From the NCBI GenBank assembly GCA_028699855.1, contig JAQVTV010000012.1, positions 1 to 14,345 of the forward strand: 14,345 nucleotides of DNA, in the 5' to 3' direction. Made by a program: the position numbers and the translations under genes. Below the pieces are notes generated by a model. It saw only the letters and a program-made list of their open reading frames with translations, was not told where the DNA came from and ran no database searches. This stretch comes from Candidatus Izemoplasmatales bacterium (GTDB lineage Bacteria; Bacillota_I; Bacilli_A; Izemoplasmatales; Hujiaoplasmataceae). Each line of letters starts with the position of its first letter. The stretch's first letter is position 1. Positions 6,227-14,306 of the stretch are shown here, in pieces.

Positions 6227-9200
6227 TTATTCGGGAGCGACGACACTCGGATGGTGGCAGTCAAAATACATGGCGATCTCCGCAACTGTCAGCGTGGTCG
6301 TAATCTCCTTGATATAGTGAGGCAAAATCGTCACATCAGAAGGCATGACGATCGTGAGCACATCCGAAATGATGATCTCGGGATCATAAAACATCCTGAA
6401 GAAAGCTAAATGGTACTCGTTATTCGGGAAATACCCTGAGAAGTCCAGAGTCACAACGCTATCGCCGGGATAGGTGGTCTGTGTCACGACCATGACATGT
6501 CCGGGGATGACTAAGTGGTTGGTTTTGGCCGGCGAAGCGATACGCATCGCGAAGACATTGACTAAATCTGGAACTGTGATGGTATCGACGACGGTTTCGA
6601 CTCCAAACAAGACATCGCCAATCACAAAGTATCCTTCAGGTGTCAAGTAGTTGTGAATCACAGAGGAGTTGTCGAATAGATAGTTGCCCACATATACCAA
6701 TGCGGAAGAATCCGCAAAGGTCACCGATTCAAGACTAGAGGTGTTCGAAAATGCGTGTTCATAGATCGAATGCACATTGGCAGGAATCGTCATAGAGGTT
6801 ATCACGGCGTTATCGAATGCCTTTTGGTATATCACTTCCAAGGAATCCGGCAAGATCACTTCTGTCACTTGAGCATTTCTGAACGCATAGGGGCCGATGT
6901 ACTTGATGCCATCCGGCACAGTGACCTGCCCGGTTGCGAGCGTCGCCAGATGGAGATAATCACCGAAAATGACGAGGTTATCAGCGGTCACTTCCTGGAA
7001 CTTATCATATGGAGCGACCATCCCGAATGCGGAAGAGCCAACATAAGTTGGGTTGAACCCGGCTTCCCAAGTGATGCTCGTGATCGAGCTGGCAGATGAG
7101 GATATCGCGCTTGACCCGATATACTTCACAGTGGCGGGAATATGAACGCTCGTGAGATTCGGAAAATACCCGGTAATCGCGCCGTCACAAATGGTGACGA
7201 CCGAACCCAAATCGAGAGAAGTGATGGCCACGGGAAGCGTTTGAATCGCACCCATAACGATTACCTCGACCCCTGGCGGGATGACGACATCGGAACTCGC
7301 GCCCTTATATTTCAACAAGTATTTGCCAACGACAACATAATCATCGGGATGATTGTTGAGCCAAGAAGTCGCCACAAAAGGGTTGGAGAGGATATTGCTG
7401 AGATTCCCTGCATCCAGAAATGTGACGCTAGCAAGGGAATTGCAGCTTGCAAAAGCATCCTTGCCAATGGTGGTGACGCTAGCTGGAATCGTTACCGCAG
7501 TCAAAGGATCTCCGAAAAACGCTTCGACACCAATCGCTTCAAGACCATCATGAAGCGTGATCGTCGCGAAATCACTGACGACATAGAAAGCTCGGTCTCC
7601 GATTTTTTTCAAGGGCGTTCCCGCCTGAAAGACCACTTCAGGCAGATGGTACGAGGCTTCAAAGGCACTGATGCCTAGTGTCACCAATCCACTTGGCATC
7701 GTCAGTGTTTGACTGGCAAAGGTTGCGTAATTAAAGGCGTATTTACCGATCAATTGAATCGTGTCGGGAAGGGTGATCGCATTCAAGAATATGGCTTGAT
7801 GGAACGCATACGGCCTGATTTCCTTCAAGTTGGCATTAAAGGTGATATTCTCGATCGTCACACCGGTGAATGCACCTTCAGATATCGCGACGACTTCGTT
7901 CGGAATGACGACATTCACGCCATCACCGAGGTATTTAACAAGCAAGTCGTTGATGATCAGATAATCCGATGGATAAGTGGAAAGATACGGAGTGCCCTTG
8001 AAGACATTATTGCTGAGATAGACGATATTCTCCTCGTTTTCAAAGGTGACTGTTTCGATATTTGAAAGGGCAAAAGCTTCTTCGTTGATATGGGTTAACG
8101 AAGACGGAATTACGATTGTGTCGATTCCGGTTTTTGAGAATGCCCAGTAACCGATCGATTTGATCGAGCTGGGAATGATGATTGAAGTCAGGTTGGACGC
8201 GTTGTAAAACATCCGAGGCGGAATCGACAGAAAGTGGGTCGTAACCGGAAAACTGAATGAAGATAACGTCGTGATTCCTTCAAAAATGCCGATGCCGAGA
8301 TTGAGAACAGAATCAGGAAGTGATACTTCGGTCAGCGCGGTATTGGCAAAAACATAATTGTCGAGTCCAATCAAGTTCTCACAACTGGAGATGTTGACGT
8401 TGACTAGGGCATTTTGATTGTAAAAAGCGTTGTCTCCGATAAATTTCATCGTGCTCGGAAGGACGACTTCGGTCAGTGTGTTCTGTGGGCTCCACACATT
8501 AAAAGCGTTGGCGCCGATAACCTCATAACCTTCATCGAAGATGATCTTGGTCGCTTTCCTGATTCCGAGTGACTCAGCGGCGGAAGCGTTGATGCCGATG
8601 ATCGGATTGCCATCGATCTCAGCAGGTAAAAGCAACTCGGTGCCGGAGTAGCTGTCGCTCACTTCTGAGATGTAATAACCGCGAATACCGGAATAAGGAT
8701 CATAGTACTCTTCATACGTGATATGGGTCGTGTCGACCGACCATTTAGCATAGAATGTGGTGTCCTGAGATATGAAGATCGTCCCGGTAACCGCTTCTCC
8801 TGTCAATCCCGAATGATCATACCAGCCATCAAAAGAATAGCCGATTCTGATGGGAACTTGATTGATTGTGTGGTGTTCACCGGTATTGCTGTAGAAAACG
8901 ACCGGATCGATGGCGTCTCCGCCATTGGTTTCAAAAGTGATGGTGATGCGCGGCATCAATTCCCAAAAGGCATATAGGGTTTGCGAAGTATTGAAGATCG
9001 TCGCATCATTCACTTGTGTTCCTTGGCCGTTCGGAGCAGTGAACCAACCGAGGAAATTATGGTTGGTGTATGTCGATGACTTATTGGAAATCAAGATTGT
9101 CGAACCAGGAACGATCGTCTCCGATGAAACCGGAGATCCTCCGTACGCATTGAACGAGATGCTGATGGTTGCGGCTGTCGTGATGGGTGAGGCAGTCGTC

Positions 9201-9460
9201 CCGATTGTGGTCAGAGGCGGAGAGGTCGTTATTGACGTGCTTGCAGGAGCGAAAGTCGTCGATATGGATGGACTCTGAGTGGTTGAACTCGTAATCGCAC
9301 TTGTGGTAATGGGCATTGTCGTTTGACCTTGATTCTTGTTGCAGTTGGATATGAGACTGATTAAAACAATGATGATGATCACCGCCAATGCGGTGATCAT
9401 GATGGAATGAATCCGATTGTTTGTGATAAAAGCGAGTATTTTTTGCCATAGCTTTTTCAT
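6227..9460 (-). CDS. BspA-like leucine-rich repeat surface protein with two InlB B-repeats
   Basis: The product is 1077 residues. ATG 9460 is preceded by GGAG at an 8-nt spacing. Residues about 18-39 are a strongly hydrophobic signal/anchor helix, ending in SNC at 38-40; the Asn before the Cys makes a lipobox doubtful, so a plain N-terminal anchor is equally possible. Residues about 47-97 are a Thr/Ser/Pro-rich stalk. Two Listeria-Bacteroides (Flg_new) B-repeats follow, at about 98-168 (FNAYGG...FLGWF...LYAFW) and 171-241 (FETNGG...FDGWY...FYAKW). From about 275 on the protein is built of BspA-type LRR_5 repeats, recognised by recurring LPDSV..IG..AF..... and IP.SV..I...AF units. Family members act in adhesion, host or matrix binding and coaggregation; the ligand here is not known. 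The stalk and B-repeat design matches the lipoprotein at the left edge. The gene is monocistronic, with its own promoter and terminator. Confidence 0.9.
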   Translation of the reverse strand: MKKLWQKILAFITNNRIHSIMITALAVIIIIVLISLISNCNKNQGQTTMPITTSAITSSTTQSPSISTTFAPASTSITTSPPLTTIGTTASPITTAATISISFNAYGGSPVSSETIVPGSTILISNKSSTYTNHNFLGWFTAPNGQGTQVNDATIFNTSQTLYAFWELMPRITITFETNGGDAIDPVVFYSNTGEHHTINQVPIRIGYSFDGWYDHSGLTGEAVTGTIFISQDTTFYAKWSVDTTHITYEEYYDPYSGIRGYYISEVSDSYSGTELLLPAEIDGNPIIGINASAAESLGIRKATKIIFDEGYEVIGANAFNVWSPQNTLTEVVLPSTMKFIGDNAFYNQNALVNVNISSCENLIGLDNYVFANTALTEVSLPDSVLNLGIGIFEGITTLSSFSFPVTTHFLSIPPRMFYNASNLTSIIIPSSIKSIGYWAFSKTGIDTIVIPSSLTHINEEAFALSNIETVTFENEENIVYLSNNVFKGTPYLSTYPSDYLIINDLLVKYLGDGVNVVIPNEVVAISEGAFTGVTIENITFNANLKEIRPYAFHQAIFLNAITLPDTIQLIGKYAFNYATFASQTLTMPSGLVTLGISAFEASYHLPEVVFQAGTPLKKIGDRAFYVVSDFATITLHDGLEAIGVEAFFGDPLTAVTIPASVTTIGKDAFASCNSLASVTFLDAGNLSNILSNPFVATSWLNNHPDDYVVVGKYLLKYKGASSDVVIPPGVEVIVMGAIQTLPVAITSLDLGSVVTICDGAITGYFPNLTSVHIPATVKYIGSSAISSSASSITSITWEAGFNPTYVGSSAFGMVAPYDKFQEVTADNLVIFGDYLHLATLATGQVTVPDGIKYIGPYAFRNAQVTEVILPDSLEVIYQKAFDNAVITSMTIPANVHSIYEHAFSNTSSLESVTFADSSALVYVGNYLFDNSSVIHNYLTPEGYFVIGDVLFGVETVVDTITVPDLVNVFAMRIASPAKTNHLVIPGHVMVVTQTTYPGDSVVTLDFSGYFPNNEYHLAFFRMFYDPEIIISDVLTIVMPSDVTILPHYIKEITTTLTVAEIAMYFDCHHPSVVAPE

Positions 9461-9499
9461 GTATTCATCTCCAATGTGTCAAATATAGTTAATATGTAT

Positions 9500-9528
9500 A
9501 TTATATCTTCACTCTTGAAATAGGAAAA
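9500..9528 (-). promoter_or_regulatory. Possible promoter of the BspA-like gene
   Basis: On the minus strand a perfect -10 TATAAT lies at 9500-9505, about 40 nt upstream of the ATG at 9460. The hexamer 17 nt further upstream (TTTTCC, 9523-9528) is a poor -35, so the call rests on the -10 and its position. The rest of the 9461-9762 gap holds the terminator at 9619-9667 and small inverted repeats, among them ATGCAC/GTGCAT (9698-9716). Confidence 0.4.
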
Positions 9529-9618
9529 GATGATGTCTAAAAAAAGTCTATGTCGTTGTTCCTTGTGATTTGAAACGGACACTGCTCTTTTGAGACAAAA
9601 CTGTATATGGCAGTATAC

Positions 9619-9667
9619 AAAAAAAGCGGATGCCTGGCAATGACATTGGATTGGTGTCATGGCATCC
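9619..9667 (-). terminator. Strong rho-independent terminator of the phosphohydrolase operon
   Basis: On the minus strand, GGATGCC plus ATGACA (9655-9667) pair with TGTCAT and GGCATCC (9628-9634 and 9640-9645), forming a 13-bp stem interrupted by a 5-nt bulge (9635-9639). A run of seven T follows (9619-9625). It ends transcription from the histidine phosphatase gene about 95 nt after its stop and insulates the BspA-like gene. Confidence 0.85.
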
Positions 9668-9762
9668 AACCTTGAATATATGTCTTTATTCGACACGATG
9701 CACGCTGATTGTGCATGAACAGACACGCAGAAGCTTTTCGCGATTGATTGGATCTCAGGATG

Positions 9763-10440
9763 CTATATCTCTTTGTCTAAATGGCTGCGATTGGATAAGG
9801 AAAGCACTTTGGGATATGAATAACCTTCCTCGTTCTTAAACTCGATCAGGCTGATTTCGGCATGGCCCAACTCAAAATGAGTGCAAAATTGCGGATAGGG
9901 AATGTTGAGCAAATGCGATAGAAAAGCGTATCCGAATCCTTGATGGGCAAACACGGCTACGCGATCATCGTTTTCATCGACAACCTTGTATTTGCTGTTG
10001 CCCAAATGTAGATATCCCAAACCAGAAAAAAATCGATCGCTTTCAACTTGTATCCGACTCATTTCGACTTGGAATGGCTTATTTTCGAATTCGGGATGTT
10101 CATACCATTTTAATCCTAAATCAATGATATCCTGCGTATGGAATAGTTCGATGGTCTTCTTTGATTGAAACAACCAACTCTTCCCTGATGGCGTGTCGAT
10201 TGTCAGATTATTCCATACGTGCTTTTCATTCGCAAAATCTAAATATGCAATTTCTTTGTTCAATCGCTTGGAGGTAGGCATAGCCGTCATGATCGCTCTG
10301 TTTGAAGTCGATGAGAATATTTGGTCAACACCGTCAATGGATAAGCATGTTGCGACAGCTTCTGCTTGTTGCTTCCCGAGTTCAGTCAACCCGTCTGGGT
10401 CGTATGTGGGTTCTCCGTGTCTTATGTAGATGATAAGCAT
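9763..10440 (-). CDS. Histidine phosphatase superfamily (phosphoglycerate mutase-like) protein
   Basis: The product is 225 residues. ATG 10440 has AGGAG 7 nt upstream. The N-terminal RHGE motif (Arg7, His8, Gly9 in YIRHGEP) carries the His that becomes phosphorylated. LTELGKQQA (18-26) and SSTSNRA (43-49, Arg47) are the next conserved blocks, and the second catalytic His is at 166 in VFAHQGFG. All four elements of the phosphate pocket are therefore present and the enzyme is probably an active phosphatase or mutase; the substrate cannot be told. The region between about 70 and 155 is longer and less conserved than in minimal family members and probably forms the substrate cap. There is no signal peptide, so it should act in the cytoplasm. 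It lies 24 nt downstream of the metallophosphoesterase gene, in the same operon. Confidence 0.88.
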   Translation of the reverse strand: MLIIYIRHGEPTYDPDGLTELGKQQAEAVATCLSIDGVDQIFSSTSNRAIMTAMPTSKRLNKEIAYLDFANEKHVWNNLTIDTPSGKSWLFQSKKTIELFHTQDIIDLGLKWYEHPEFENKPFQVEMSRIQVESDRFFSGLGYLHLGNSKYKVVDENDDRVAVFAHQGFGYAFLSHLLNIPYPQFCTHFELGHAEISLIEFKNEEGYSYPKVLSLSNRSHLDKEI

Positions 10441-10464
10441 CCGTATTCTCCTAAGTTTAGATAA

Positions 10465-11280
10465 TTATTTAATGATGATCTTATTGACGCTGCCAATCAG
10501 ACCGCTTGAACAACAGTATTGGGGTTTGTTTGGTGCAATCAAAGATGTGATGGAGCCATGGGTGTGACCACATAACACCGCTTTAACTTCGTCTGATGAA
10601 CAGACCAAGTGTATGAAATTGCTTGTGACTTCATCGCAGTCATGATCACTCATCGAATAATATGAGTCCAGTTTCATGAATTGATCACGATTATATTCTG
10701 TCATCATCGGTACATGCATCGTCAAAATAATCGACTTCTTATAATCAAGCAATTGTCTGAAAGTGCTAAGTTGAGAAGGTTGAATCTTTCGAGTTGAATT
10801 ATGGATGGACACTACGAGAAATTCATCAAACTCGACATAATATAAGTCACAATTGCCTTGACAAAGATCTTGGAACAACGCGGATGGATATTCATGGTTT
10901 CCACATAGAAACAAGTATGGGCTGTTAAGGCGTTTGATTGATTTTGCCAAATAAGCATAATTAGCCTGAGAATAATAATCAATGATATCTCCCGTCAATA
11001 AGACTAAATCGGGCTGATTATTGTTCGCATATTCGATTAACTGAGTAAGGCACTCAGTGGATGGAAGCAATAACTCTGAATCATAATTTTCTTTAAACTT
11101 ACGTGCGAAATTAAGCCGCTGTTTCAGCCATAATTTTTCTTGATTGATCGCCTTAGTTATTGATTGATGATCATCGTGTTGCTCATATGTAGCCACATGA
11201 ACATCACTAAACTGGATCAATCTATGTTCCTTTGAAAGACCTAAATCTATATTTAGTAACTTTTCTTGTATGAAACTCAT
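10465..11280 (-). CDS. Calcineurin-like metallophosphoesterase
   Basis: The product is 271 residues. The five metal-binding motifs occur in order: FSDVHV (Asp26, His28), LLTGDIID (Gly97-Asp98), LCGNHEY (Asn128, His129, Glu130), TMHVP (His189) and CGHTHG (His239, His241). It should therefore bind two metal ions and cleave phosphoester bonds; whether it acts on proteins, nucleotides or phospholipids is not visible. About 65 residues, many of them charged, separate the first two motifs and look like a helical insert. There is no signal peptide or membrane helix, although the C-terminus is hydrophobic. The ATG is preceded by AAGGA 9 nt upstream. It is the first gene of a two-gene operon with the histidine phosphatase. 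The upstream DNA is very AT-rich; TTGTGA (11326-11331) followed by TATTAG at 17 nt is a weak promoter candidate. Confidence 0.88.
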   Translation of the reverse strand: MSFIQEKLLNIDLGLSKEHRLIQFSDVHVATYEQHDDHQSITKAINQEKLWLKQRLNFARKFKENYDSELLLPSTECLTQLIEYANNNQPDLVLLTGDIIDYYSQANYAYLAKSIKRLNSPYLFLCGNHEYPSALFQDLCQGNCDLYYVEFDEFLVVSIHNSTRKIQPSQLSTFRQLLDYKKSIILTMHVPMMTEYNRDQFMKLDSYYSMSDHDCDEVTSNFIHLVCSSDEVKAVLCGHTHGSITSLIAPNKPQYCCSSGLIGSVNKIIIK

Positions 11281-11407
11281 ATTATCTCATCCTTATCCGA
11301 GTCTAATAATATAATATATCACTTTTCACAACAGATATAAACATTCGCCGACTTTTTTTGTCATATGCAATCATTAGGGTTAGTTGAAAAACCGTAAAAT
11401 GTATTTA

Positions 11408-11424
11408 TGTCAATAACGTGGACA
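11408..11424. repeat. Right terminal inverted repeat of the IS3-like element
   Basis: TGTCAATAACGTGGACA lies just after the OrfB stop (11427-11429) and matches the left end apart from two inserted bases and one substitution. Confidence 0.65.
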
Positions 11425-11426
11425 CA

Positions 11427-12300
11427 CTAAGGAAGAATTTCTTTCTTTGAATAATGCACTTCATAAAGTGTCTTATAATCGATGGAACTATGGATCTTTC
11501 TTCGATTATAGAACCCTTCGCTGTAGCAAAATATGACTGTTTTTGCTTCTTTGGATTTTATAAGATAACTCGATTAAGCTTTTCTCGTTTGATGATCGAA
11601 TGAAACGCTTCAATCGGAGCGTTGTCCTGTGGAATCCCTTTACGTGAGTATGAGTGAAGGATTCCGTTTGCCTGTAAGATCTATTCGACATCATAACTGA
11701 GATATTGATTGCCTAGACCCGACTGAACCATGATACCTCTTGTGTCATGTGTTTTATATACAGCTTGTCGTAATGATTCCAAAACGATCTCTTTGCACAT
11801 ATGTTTTTGATAGGAGTTACCGATAATCAAGCGAAAATGCATATCCATGACACTTGCCATATAGGTCCATCCTTCATATACGGTCCAGACATAGGTGATG
11901 TCCATTGTCCATTTCTAGTTAGGATAATCTGTACTGAAATCCTATTCCATCAGGATCTCTTTGTCATCTGAAGCCTTTTCTGTCTTTCCTAGTTTAAATT
12001 TCTTAGTGATGATAGAACGCAAGCTTAGGCGCTACATATAGGTGCTTACGCGCTTTAGAGACGCATAGTAATCTTGTTTCATCAATTCCTTGAGAATCTT
12101 TGTGCTCCTTATATGGAATCAAATTCATTGTAGATGTTGATGATTCTTGATTCCAGATCGATTCGATCGATTTATTCATTGCTCATGGTATGATTCATGA
12201 TCTTGTTTACGGTACTTCGATTCAACTTCAGCACTCTGCACATGATTGCGATCGGGTATATATGTTTGAATAACTAGATAAAGTCGACTTTTGCTTTTAG
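11427..12300 (-). pseudogene. IS3-family transposase OrfB (rve integrase core), decayed
   Basis: The remnant is readable in pieces: YPIAIMCRVLKLNRSTVNK near the start, then a region with several stops and a frameshift, then WTMDITYVWTVYEGWTYMASVMDMHFR, the beginning of the integrase core with the first Asp (MDITYV). The stretch that should read HSDxGxQY is VQSGLGNQY, so the catalytic Asp has become Gly. After another stop come SYSRKGIPQDNAPIEAFHSIIKREK, with the catalytic Glu, and, after a frameshift, EGFYNRRKIHSSIDYKTLYEV up to a TAG at 11427-11429. This is the standard order of an IS150-type OrfB. Premature stops, at least two frame changes and the lost Asp show that it is dead. Confidence 0.85.
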
Positions 12301-12301
12301 T

Positions 12302-12645
12302 GTTTTTTTGGCGAATATGGCTGTCGCCTTTAATATGATATCATTCTCCATTTCCAATTACTTTATGCGTTACTTCATAGCTTTGAATTCTTGTTTGTTT
12401 ATCTTCCCACCTTCTTCGGAGGTGGTAAATGGTTTTAGTTCTGATACCCATTTATAGATGGTTCCTGTGGGTACGCCATATTCACTTGATAGCTTCCGTA
12501 CGGATTGTCCAGTTTTATGTATTTCGTAGATCTGTTTATTAAACTTCCGGGGATAACGATATCTCTCCAGTTCAAATTGCATCAAACCTATGCTTGTCAT
12601 ATGTGTAAGTTGACCGAGGCTAATACGATTTAGCACCTTAGTCAA
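12302..12645 (-). pseudogene. IS3-family transposase OrfA (helix-turn-helix protein), decayed
   Basis: The first 91 codons (12645 to 12370) are open from a TTG and encode YPRKFNKQIYEIHKTGQSVRKLSSEYGVPTGTIYKWVSELKP, the HTH_Tnp_1 domain of OrfA proteins. Two in-frame stops follow, after which the normal OrfA tail is still legible: LEMENDIILKATAIFAKK. A run of seven A on the minus strand (12303-12309) sits where IS3-family elements carry the slippery site for the -1 frameshift that fuses OrfA to OrfB. An 11-bp direct repeat, TTTAGCACCTT, occurs at 12629-12639 and 12648-12658 around the start. The truncated product could still be translated but would be only the DNA-binding part. Confidence 0.8.
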
Positions 12646-12752
12646 ATTTTAGCACCTTTCGCCTTGTTTTTATAGCAGCTTACTCTTTATAGCATTGATA
12701 TCGGTTTGTGATTACATGAAAATCACAATTTTTCCAAATAAACTGATTATGT

Positions 12753-12767
12753 TGTCCACTTTTGACA
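12753..12767. repeat. Left terminal inverted repeat of the IS3-like element
   Basis: TGTCCACTTTTGACA on the plus strand, the inverted partner of 11408-11424, upstream of the OrfA remnant. Confidence 0.65.
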
Positions 12768-12793
12768 AATCATACTTATTAATAGATTAGTGA

Positions 12794-12813
12794 AAATTCA
12801 TTGATTCCCGGAA
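12794..12813 (+). repeat. Outer flanking repeat, left copy
   Basis: AAATTCATT (12794-12802) is followed by the dyad TTCC-C-GGAA (12805-12813). The same two elements occur in the same order and orientation at 14307-14324, outside the other end of the ATPase cassette. Confidence 0.45.
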
Positions 12814-12818
12814 AAAGG

Positions 12819-12865
12819 TTGTCCCGTTTTCTATTTATTAACAATTGGTTATTGTCCCGTTTTCT
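12819..12865 (+). repeat. Pair of direct repeats downstream of the ATPase gene
   Basis: TTGTCCCGTTTTCT occurs at 12819-12832 and again at 12852-12865, 33 bp start to start. The second copy overlaps the end of the ATPase gene and supplies its last codons (KTGQ-stop on the minus strand). The DNA between the copies does not resemble the DNA between the matching pair at the other side of the gene. Confidence 0.8.
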
Positions 12866-14213
12866 TGGATGATAAAACACCCAAATTGAGCGGTTCTCTC
12901 TTTTTAATCATTTCTGTTTTTCCGATGAACATAATCATATATATTGGTAAATACATGATTTTATCTTTTTGACTAACGTTGAAGTTAGATAACACGATTG
13001 AGCTATTAAACTGACGTGTCGACATAAAATAGGACAATGCAGAATGTTTTTGATAATCCTTACCGCTTTTCACTTCGATTGGAAGTAATTCATTGTTATG
13101 TTCAACAAGAAAATCCACTTCACCATGCTTTTTGCTATTAAAATAGTAATTTTTGTACCCGTGTGCTGTTAGTTCTTGTGCAATGGCATTTTCAAACATG
13201 GAACCACAATTGATATCTTTACCTTTCTCAAGAAGTCTTAAAATAGTAGCTGACCCATATGTGCTTGTTAGCATCCCGACATCCGAAAGAAATAATTTGA
13301 AAAGATTACTTTTCTTACTAGCTTCCAATGGAATCTCGAATTCAGTTACATTATAGACGGGCAATGATACTCCAGCATCGATTAGCCAGTTAAAACTGTT
13401 TTCATACCGATCAAAACGTAGTTCTTTATCAAGGTTAGTGAAAATGTAGCGTTTGTTTTTGGTGTTTAACTCGGATGGAATTAAATCATATGTTCTAAGG
13501 AGTTTCAGTTTCTTTGACTGCTCATATTTTGTGAAGTCTTTTCGATACTCCCTTATAATTTTTCCGTGAACTTTTGAGACTTGAACTAAATCATTTGAAT
13601 CAAGGTAGGTTTGCACAGCTTCAGGCATTCCACCAACGTTCAAATACGTGTAGAATGCTTCAATGATTTTATCATGAACAAAATCATCAACAGGAGTCAA
13701 TTGAGTGTAACATTGTTTTAAATTACTGATAACATCATCGCCAAGTCCATTTGCGATTAAGAATTCTTCAAAATCCATTGGATACATATCGATGGTTGTA
13801 AGATATCCAACGGGAGCAGAACGGAGATCAGTAAGTTCTACCCCGAGCAGTGATCCACTCAGTACATATTTAAATTTCCCTTGTTCAACTAAGAATTTTA
13901 TGATTGTAACGATTTCTTTGCATTCTTGTATTTCGTCAAAGAAGATCACAGTTCCGTCTTTAAGTTGTTTATTTGCTGCTACACGTATTGCCATTAAGAA
14001 TTTGTCAGCATCTTCTTCAACGGCAGATTTGAATATATCTAATAATTTGGGTTGCTTAATAAAGTTAAATTCAATGAAGTCCGCTGCTTTCTTTTTTAAG
14101 GTTTCACGAATGATGAATGATTTGCCGACTTGTCGGGCTCCAGTGATTAATAGCGCGTCATTTCCCTTTTGAATCCACTCTTCAATTTGTTTCTTTATTT
14201 TTCTAAACAACAT
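12849..14213 (-). CDS. AAA_14/DUF4143 family ATPase
   Basis: The product is 454 residues. ATG 14213 is preceded by AGAGGTGG about 5 nt upstream. Residues about 1-150 form a P-loop ATPase (AAA_14) with Walker A GARQVGKS (25-32) and Walker B VIFFDEIQ (89-96, Asp93-Glu94). The conserved SGS sensor-like motif (119-121) and the YPMDFEEFL block (144-152) are both typical of this family. The C-terminal part is DUF4143, with MFENAIAQEL (339-348) and a restriction-endonuclease-like core: GEVDFLV (Asp367) and PIEVKSG (Glu380, Lys382). The family is widespread, often multicopy and linked to accessory DNA, but its function is not established; ATP-dependent action on DNA or a partner protein is a guess from the nuclease-like fold. 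The gene is AT-rich, stands alone and is framed by direct repeats on both sides. Confidence 0.88.
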   Translation of the reverse strand: MLFRKIKKQIEEWIQKGNDALLITGARQVGKSFIIRETLKKKAADFIEFNFIKQPKLLDIFKSAVEEDADKFLMAIRVAANKQLKDGTVIFFDEIQECKEIVTIIKFLVEQGKFKYVLSGSLLGVELTDLRSAPVGYLTTIDMYPMDFEEFLIANGLGDDVISNLKQCYTQLTPVDDFVHDKIIEAFYTYLNVGGMPEAVQTYLDSNDLVQVSKVHGKIIREYRKDFTKYEQSKKLKLLRTYDLIPSELNTKNKRYIFTNLDKELRFDRYENSFNWLIDAGVSLPVYNVTEFEIPLEASKKSNLFKLFLSDVGMLTSTYGSATILRLLEKGKDINCGSMFENAIAQELTAHGYKNYYFNSKKHGEVDFLVEHNNELLPIEVKSGKDYQKHSALSYFMSTRQFNSSIVLSNFNVSQKDKIMYLPIYMIMFIGKTEMIKKREPLNLGVLSSKKTGQ

Positions 14214-14233
14214 ATGACCACCTCTGCAACTAT

Positions 14234-14262
14234 ATTGTACTACTATTTGTCCCGTTTTACAA
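14234..14262 (-). promoter_or_regulatory. Promoter of the ATPase gene with a repeat box inside the spacer
   Basis: On the minus strand, -35 TTGTAA (14257-14262) and -10 TACAAT (14234-14239) are 17 nt apart and about 20 nt upstream of the ATG at 14213. The repeat box at 14247-14258 fills most of the spacer and touches the -35, so whatever binds the repeat would compete with RNA polymerase. Confidence 0.6.
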
Positions 14263-14293
14263 TGCTATTTTAGGTTGAATTGTCCCGTTTTCT
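14247..14293 (+). repeat. Pair of direct repeats upstream of the ATPase gene
   Basis: TTGTCCCGTTTT occurs at 14247-14258 and TTGTCCCGTTTTCT at 14280-14293, again 33 bp start to start and in the same orientation as the pair at 12819-12865. The inner copy overlaps the promoter. Confidence 0.8.
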
Positions 14294-14306
14294 AACTGTC
14301 TAAAAT

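Larger units (their letters stand above)
11408..12767 (-). mobile_element. Degenerate IS3-family (IS150-like) insertion sequence
   Basis: About 1.36 kb, the size of an IS3-family element, holding remnants of OrfA and OrfB in the usual order on the minus strand. The ends carry related inverted repeats: TGTCAATAACGTGGACA at 11408-11424 and, on the other strand, TGTCAAAAGTGGACA at 12753-12767. I see no clear target-site duplication; sequence just outside the ends is partly similar, so the exact termini may lie a few bases further out. The element is inactive, since both reading frames are broken by stops and frameshifts. Confidence 0.85.

Noticed and set aside
6755..8977. Several open frames on the plus strand inside the BspA-like gene
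   Set aside because: They mirror the repetitive minus-strand coding sequence, lack ribosome binding sites and show no recognisable domain.
12370..12645. Independent helix-turn-helix regulator
   Set aside because: Its sequence and the legible OrfA tail beyond the stops, between IS ends, identify it as a truncated IS3 OrfA.
12849..14213. DUF4143 ATPase as half of a toxin-antitoxin or defence pair
   Set aside because: No partner gene lies beside it in the window: a dead IS is on one side and the window edge on the other.
12819..14293. TTGTCCCGTTTT copies as a CRISPR array
   Set aside because: Only two copies on each side of a gene, with a 12-14 bp identical core and an entire gene between the pairs; no cas genes.
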